Assembly (NCBI GenBank): GCA_963556255.1
Contig: OY744616.1
Span: forward strand, 2,374,831-2,438,830
Direction: 5' to 3'
From: Allolobophora icterica
Taxonomy: Eukaryota; Annelida; Clitellata; Crassiclitellata; Lumbricidae
DNA: 64,000 bases
The position numbers and the translations under genes are program-made. Within the stretch, counting starts at the first letter, position 1; every line of letters begins with the position of its first letter. Shown here piece after piece: positions 60,476 to 64,000 of the stretch. Under the pieces are notes generated by a model that did not search any database, was not told where the DNA came from, and saw only the letters and a program-made list of their open reading frames with translations.

Positions 60476-61582
60476 ATGCCAGTCGATAAGTTTGGACATA
60501 CGGATCGTGGAGCTACTCAAAGAGTAATTTCCGGCGGAATGACGCTAACTCAAGCGAACAATACTTTTCTAAGAGTCGATGGAAGAAGCGACGTTATTGC
60601 AGATATAGATATGAGCGGCCATCTTCTAGTAGGTTTACCGACCGATCTCCCTTCGGCGGGTAACGGTGATGAGGCCGTTAGCTTTGCTCAGGCTACAGCC
60701 CTAATAACCGATAAAATGACGACTAACAGCGCCGCCCCAACCGAGAATAACGATTTAACTAATAAGAAATACGTCGATGAACAAAGCATCCTGAAAGTAT
60801 CGAAGACCGGCGATACCATGACTGGGAATCTATTGCTACGCGTAGGCAACGAACGCGTGCGCACGATGGGGTGTAAGGATTTGAGAGGAGATAAACAATT
60901 CGTTTTATTGTTGGGTAGTGTTGCGAATAAAATGCTCTGTCAGTCGAACGTTCCTATCACGTTACAAACGACTGATGGATTTTTGTGCAAGCAAGGGGAG
61001 CGCGATATAATAAGATTCGGTAAATCGTCTACCGATCCTAGAATCGAACTGTATCAAAATATCGCGATGAATGAAAACTATATCGTTGGTTTACACGATC
61101 CCGCTGAAGCTCAAGACGCGGCTACGAAGAATTACGTAGATAAGTCTTTTAAAAAGTGCCGCGTCGGATATATTCCTAATTTGGAAGCCAACGATAGTAT
61201 AACCGGGTTCGTCGCTAGTGCCAGTTCGAGTAGCGAGGGGCATGAGGCGTACAGAGCTTTTAACAATCTCGCATCGGGCGATTCTTGGTTTTCAGGCGAT
61301 GGTATAACCTCTTGGTTACAGATAAAATGTCCCGAGCCGGTTGTAATTTGGAGACTCGCGTTGAAAGTTAGACGGAATATATTTGGTGCTAGTATTACCG
61401 CGAGTAACGATGGAACAGAGTTTACAGCATTATTAGCGACGAATGATACGTTACCGGCAGCTCTGACATTTTTAAATATTTCGACGACCACCGCTTATCA
61501 GTATTACAGACTTACGGTACTAGAGGATGAATGGCTTTCCCAGGGAATTGAGGTCATGCAATTATACGTTTACGTTACATGA
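60476..61582 (+). CDS. fibre-like protein with discoidin-like C-terminal domain
   Basis: An intact 368-residue ORF; ATG at 60,476 in TTTAAAATG. The N-terminal two thirds contain repeated phage-tail-fibre-type motifs: DMSGHLLVGLPTD, LTNKKYVDEQ, then NENYIVGLHDPAEAQDAATK followed by NYVDKS. From about residue 235 the sequence (FVASASSSSEGHEAYRAFNN, SWLQIKC, ITASNDGTEF, YYRLTV) looks like an F5/8 type C (discoidin) carbohydrate- or lipid-binding domain. By analogy it would be a surface attachment protein; this is inferred from architecture only. It is the last rightward gene before the hairpin. Confidence 0.7.
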   Translation: MPVDKFGHTDRGATQRVISGGMTLTQANNTFLRVDGRSDVIADIDMSGHLLVGLPTDLPSAGNGDEAVSFAQATALITDKMTTNSAAPTENNDLTNKKYVDEQSILKVSKTGDTMTGNLLLRVGNERVRTMGCKDLRGDKQFVLLLGSVANKMLCQSNVPITLQTTDGFLCKQGERDIIRFGKSSTDPRIELYQNIAMNENYIVGLHDPAEAQDAATKNYVDKSFKKCRVGYIPNLEANDSITGFVASASSSSEGHEAYRAFNNLASGDSWFSGDGITSWLQIKCPEPVVIWRLALKVRRNIFGASITASNDGTEFTALLATNDTLPAALTFLNISTTTAYQYYRLTVLEDEWLSQGIEVMQLYVYVT

Positions 61583-61628
61583 GTCGTAGAATTTATATAG
61601 GAACTCGATCGATTCTATTTTACTAACG

Positions 61629-61664
61629 AGAAACCTATCGCGTGTACGCAAACGATAGGTTTCT
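61629..61664. terminator. 12-bp perfect hairpin between convergent genes
   Basis: AGAAACCTATCG (61,629-61,640) and its exact complement (61,653-61,664) enclose a 12-nt loop. It is centred in the 93-bp gap between the fibre-like gene and the minus-strand gene, so it is symmetric for both transcription units. A 3'-end or transcription-stop role is inferred. Confidence 0.5.
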
Positions 61665-61675
61665 AAATAATGTAA

Positions 61676-62221
61676 TTATAGAGAACACTCATCACAGGAA
61701 GTTTCTTCCTCAGATATTTCTACAACAATAGTTTCGTCGTATATTTCATAATTCTCGTTATTGATACTCGACGGAAAGTGCCCTCCGTCGATCGTATCGT
61801 ACACTTTAATATTGTATCTGTTCATCATCGTCTTTCCGTTATAACGCGCGATCTGCCGAGCGCTCGTTCCGTGTGCCTTCCCCGCTTTGTATAGCGACGA
61901 ATACGAGGTGCAATCACCGGTTTCTAGATCTTTAATTTCTACTCGTCTCGGTCGGTTTCTGATATGTTTCAATCTTTCGTATTTCACGTCGTTAACGGCA
62001 GAATCTTTTTTCCGACGATCTTTCCAATATTCTTCTCGATATGCTTTTTGGTATTCCTTACCCGTTAGTTTCTCCTTTTCCAGCGTATCTTTACGAGGCA
62101 TATCCTCTGGGGGAAGCACTCCTTTTTCGATCAACAGCGCTATCAGTTCTGGTTTGGTGAGCTGACTAAATCCTCTAGTCTTATTCTCCTTCGCTAATTT
62201 TTGCAACTCTGGCAGCTTCAT
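61676..62221 (-). CDS. SAP-like plus NUMOD1-like DNA-binding protein
   Basis: Start chosen at the ATG whose first base is 62,221 (context TATAAAATG), giving 181 residues. Residues about 1-33 (LPELQKLAKENKTRGFSQ, LTKPELIALL) resemble a SAP/Rho-N helix-extended-loop-helix, also seen at the PolB N-terminus. The middle is basic. About residues 100-150 (TSYSSLYKAGKAHG, ARQIARYNGK, NRYNIKVYD) resemble NUMOD1-type DNA-binding segments. The C-terminus is acidic and ends in CDECSL. It may bind the element's DNA or package it. The exact function is unknown. Confidence 0.55.
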   Translation of the reverse strand: MKLPELQKLAKENKTRGFSQLTKPELIALLIEKGVLPPEDMPRKDTLEKEKLTGKEYQKAYREEYWKDRRKKDSAVNDVKYERLKHIRNRPRRVEIKDLETGDCTSYSSLYKAGKAHGTSARQIARYNGKTMMNRYNIKVYDTIDGGHFPSSINNENYEIYDETIVVEISEEETSCDECSL

Positions 62222-62273
62222 TTTATATAGTACAATATATTCTTTAAACAAGAAATGTTTTTCGATCAGACGT

Positions 62274-63566
62274 TTAGTACACCACGCTCATTTTCTGCCC
62301 ATCGGATTGGAAGTTTAACAACTTATCCGAAATTATAACCGCGTAAGCTTGCGTTTCGGCGGGGACCGCGGCGTTAAAAGTAGCTTTGATTTGGATATCG
62401 ACGACCGACGATTTCAGTCGTTCCGACTGTCTACTAACGTCGAATACCATGAGCGGATACAGGTCTTTATAATCGGCTGGGGTGATGTTACTTTGCGTAA
62501 TCAGTTGATCCATTCCGTAGAATTTTTCGCTAAACGTCGCCGCGTCTCTGTAAGCTTTAGAAAATTTCTGGTTGGGGAACGATAGGTCGTAGTCGACGGC
62601 AGGATATCTCTCTTGATTCATCATCACGTACATGTTTTTGAGGTTGCAATGATCGAAGATCGATGGGTTATGTTCTTGGTTGCCTCCGCGATCGGTTTGA
62701 AATCCGACGACTACCCACCTAGGTTTTTCTGGAGCCGTCTTGACGCTAAGACGCCAGCTAAAAGTAGTCGATTGAGGAACCGTTATGGTATCGCATTGAC
62801 GCGCCCGATAGGCAACGGGTAACGACGCTTTCGATTCGATAGTTTTGTACAATTGCATCTTCCCCATATCCGCCGGAGTAACGTGCGGCATAAACCACGA
62901 GATTTTCATAAGGTTAACGTTTCCAGCATCCGCAGCAGCGAGTCTAAAAATAGCGTCGTCGTCCGATTTGCGAACCATCGATAGTGTGTGCTTAAAACCG
63001 TATACGATTTTATCGTAATCCTCACAGAATCCGAAAATATGACTAAGTGGCACGATGAAACTAAACGTTCCTTTAGTCGTTGGTTTTTGAATAAGATACG
63101 CTTGACGAGCCGCGAAACCCGCATTATCCGCTATAACCGCGGTTGCCGCAGTATCTTTACACCATAATTGGTTAAGACCTTGCGCTTTGGCAAAGCCGTC
63201 CGGATATTTCAACATACCAAGCATCGTGGTAGCCTGACCCGGGTGAAATATCGTTTCGATATCTTGGTTCGATAGAGAATACGCGAATTGACTGAACAGA
63301 TGCATGAGCCCGTTGTTTGAAAGGGCTACAGCGTCGGCATTAGCGTATGCGGTATTCATTCCATCTCCTTTGACTAACCTACCTTCGAAAAGCAAATAAG
63401 ATTCAGCGGGATGGCAAAATAGATCTTGGGTTTCGATATTTATACGAATCTCACCGGACGAGTTAAGATTCGATCTCGCTGCTGGCTCGTATTCGTGCCA
63501 TTCGTATTTTTCGATTCCTTCGTCGACCGACGAAACTTCTGTTACGTTTAGAATATCAGACTGCAT
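62274..63566 (-). CDS. double-jelly-roll major capsid protein
   Basis: An intact 430-residue ORF; ATG at 63,566 in ATTAAAATG. Segments such as SGEIRINI, NNGLMHLFSQ, GTFSFIVPLSHIFGFCEDYD, ISWFMPHV, PQSTTFSWRLSV, PAVDYDLSFPNQKFSKAY and the ending FQSDGQKMSVVY match a widespread family of invertebrate genomic proteins. I recall that family as the double jelly-roll-like domain of Polinton/adintovirus capsids. Size is close to family members of about 400-450 residues. It would form the virion shell. It lies 52 bp upstream, in the minus sense, of the SAP/NUMOD1 gene start. Confidence 0.75.
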   Translation of the reverse strand: MQSDILNVTEVSSVDEGIEKYEWHEYEPAARSNLNSSGEIRINIETQDLFCHPAESYLLFEGRLVKGDGMNTAYANADAVALSNNGLMHLFSQFAYSLSNQDIETIFHPGQATTMLGMLKYPDGFAKAQGLNQLWCKDTAATAVIADNAGFAARQAYLIQKPTTKGTFSFIVPLSHIFGFCEDYDKIVYGFKHTLSMVRKSDDDAIFRLAAADAGNVNLMKISWFMPHVTPADMGKMQLYKTIESKASLPVAYRARQCDTITVPQSTTFSWRLSVKTAPEKPRWVVVGFQTDRGGNQEHNPSIFDHCNLKNMYVMMNQERYPAVDYDLSFPNQKFSKAYRDAATFSEKFYGMDQLITQSNITPADYKDLYPLMVFDVSRQSERLKSSVVDIQIKATFNAAVPAETQAYAVIISDKLLNFQSDGQKMSVVY

Positions 63567-63596
63567 TTTAATTACCGAGGATTATTTTTAAACTAG

Positions 63597-64000
63597 TTAT
63601 CGTGCGAGTTTCAATCCAGCTCCTTTGTTGTTGTTGAGACGACGCACAAGATCTCGAATGGACACTGCATTCGAAGAAGAAGGCTTTTCGAGTCCGTAAC
63701 CGGCTAGTATATTATTAATATTAGTTGCGGTGCTACTACTACTAGTGGCCGCGCTGTTATCGATTAACCGCGCTAAGATAGCCGCGTTCTCTCGCGTTAG
63801 CGTCGGCGTTGGTATCGTTTCGACTTTTTGATTTGGCGACAGTACCGACGAAGCCAATAGTTTTGCCGCGGCTTTATCCACCAATCGCTTACCGGCCTCT
63901 ACGGCTGTATTCTTTCCAACATCTAGCGCCTTTTTACCTAACTCTTTCGCGACATCTTTACCCGCGTTAAGAGCGGACGATGCGACTCGGTTAGCAACGC
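63597..64000 (-). CDS. C-terminal part of an Ala/Lys-rich protein, 5' end beyond the window
   Basis: The minus-strand frame is open from the window edge to the stop at 63,597. The visible ~133 residues begin with an amphipathic Ala/Gly/Lys repeat-like region (SALNAGKDVAKELGKKALDV, KNTAVEAGKRL) and end in a Ser/Asn-rich tail with GAGLKLAR. Position directly upstream of the capsid gene and the composition suggest a core or minor virion protein. I do not recognise it. Confidence 0.55.
   Translation of the reverse strand, partial: VANRVASSALNAGKDVAKELGKKALDVGKNTAVEAGKRLVDKAAAKLLASSVLSPNQKVETIPTPTLTRENAAILARLIDNSAATSSSSTATNINNILAGYGLEKPSSSNAVSIRDLVRRLNNNKGAGLKLAR

Larger units (their letters stand above)
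55089..64000. mobile_element. Polinton/adintovirus-like element, left part, runs off the window
   Basis: The left border is fixed by comparison with empty paralogous sites (TGAACTGT|CAAGTTCTCATG near 12,836 and 29,692). The inserted DNA begins at 55,089-55,090, giving an AGTAGTAG start that agrees with the AG-type termini of Polintons. Gene content is a family B DNA polymerase, adenain-like protease, fibre-like protein, SAP/NUMOD1-like protein, double-jelly-roll capsid protein and a partial virion-type protein. Three genes point right and three left. Integrase, packaging ATPase and the right terminal repeat are not in view. Confidence 0.85.

Noticed and set aside
55089..64000. Contaminating free virus contig
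   Set aside because: The left border joins host intron sequence exactly where paralogues show an uninterrupted site, so integration is the simpler reading.

Overview
The window comes from a metazoan nuclear genome. It has spliced genes with GT-AG introns, LINE, SINE and MITE relics, microsatellites and a short (TTAGGG)4 tract. The repeat mix (RTE-like and L2/CR1-like LINEs, piggyBac and hAT-type MITEs, a Polinton/adintovirus-like element) suggests a marine invertebrate, but I cannot name the species from sequence alone.

Layout, 1-54,259: a tandem array of one gene family, all on the minus strand and called A to G here. Each complete gene has three exons joined by two phase-1 introns. Exon 1 is a short signal-peptide exon ending at a GTAAGT donor. 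Exon 2 is a Ser/Thr-rich, mucin-like stalk that starts GT-GAC-CAA in A-F. Exon 3 is a long terminal exon encoding a repetitive, probably NHL-like beta-propeller. A (1,322-4,151), C (19,922-23,772), D (27,691-30,863), E (36,197-39,354) and F (44,688-47,845) look intact. B (11,537-14,222) has lost most of its propeller to a deletion. G (53,178-54,259) shows only its propeller exon, because a large element has landed in its second intron. Decayed relics of the same gene lie between the copies, and the flanks are recurrent paralogous blocks. Those blocks serve as built-in empty sites for several transposon insertions. From 28,788 to 54,259 the locus is three almost identical units of 8,491, 8,491 and 8,490 bp. 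Their junctions fall at the exon-3/intron-2 boundary, as expected from unequal crossing over; an assembly artefact is not excluded.

Mobile DNA in the host part: four hAT-type MITE insertions with 8-bp target duplications, two internally deleted piggyBac-type elements flanked by TTAA, 5'-truncated RTE-like LINEs (one per 8.49-kb unit), two L2/CR1-like RT fragments, a tRNA-derived SINE and a 221-bp insert with an 11-bp duplication.

Layout, 55,089-64,000: the left part of a Polinton/Maverick (adintovirus-like) element that runs off the window. In order it has a subterminal regulatory region with one kappaB-type site and three AP-1 sites; eight ~75-bp tandem repeats leading into a family B (protein-primed type) DNA polymerase, broken in three places; an adenain-like protease; a fibre-like protein with a discoidin-like C-terminus; then, convergent on the minus strand, a SAP/NUMOD1-like protein, a double-jelly-roll major capsid protein and the C-terminal end of an Ala/Lys-rich protein. 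A 12-bp perfect hairpin separates the two convergent gene blocks. All five visible starts share the context TAAAATG. No integrase or packaging ATPase is seen; they would have to lie beyond 64,000. Together the genes describe a virus-like transposon with replication, capsid maturation, capsid and attachment modules.
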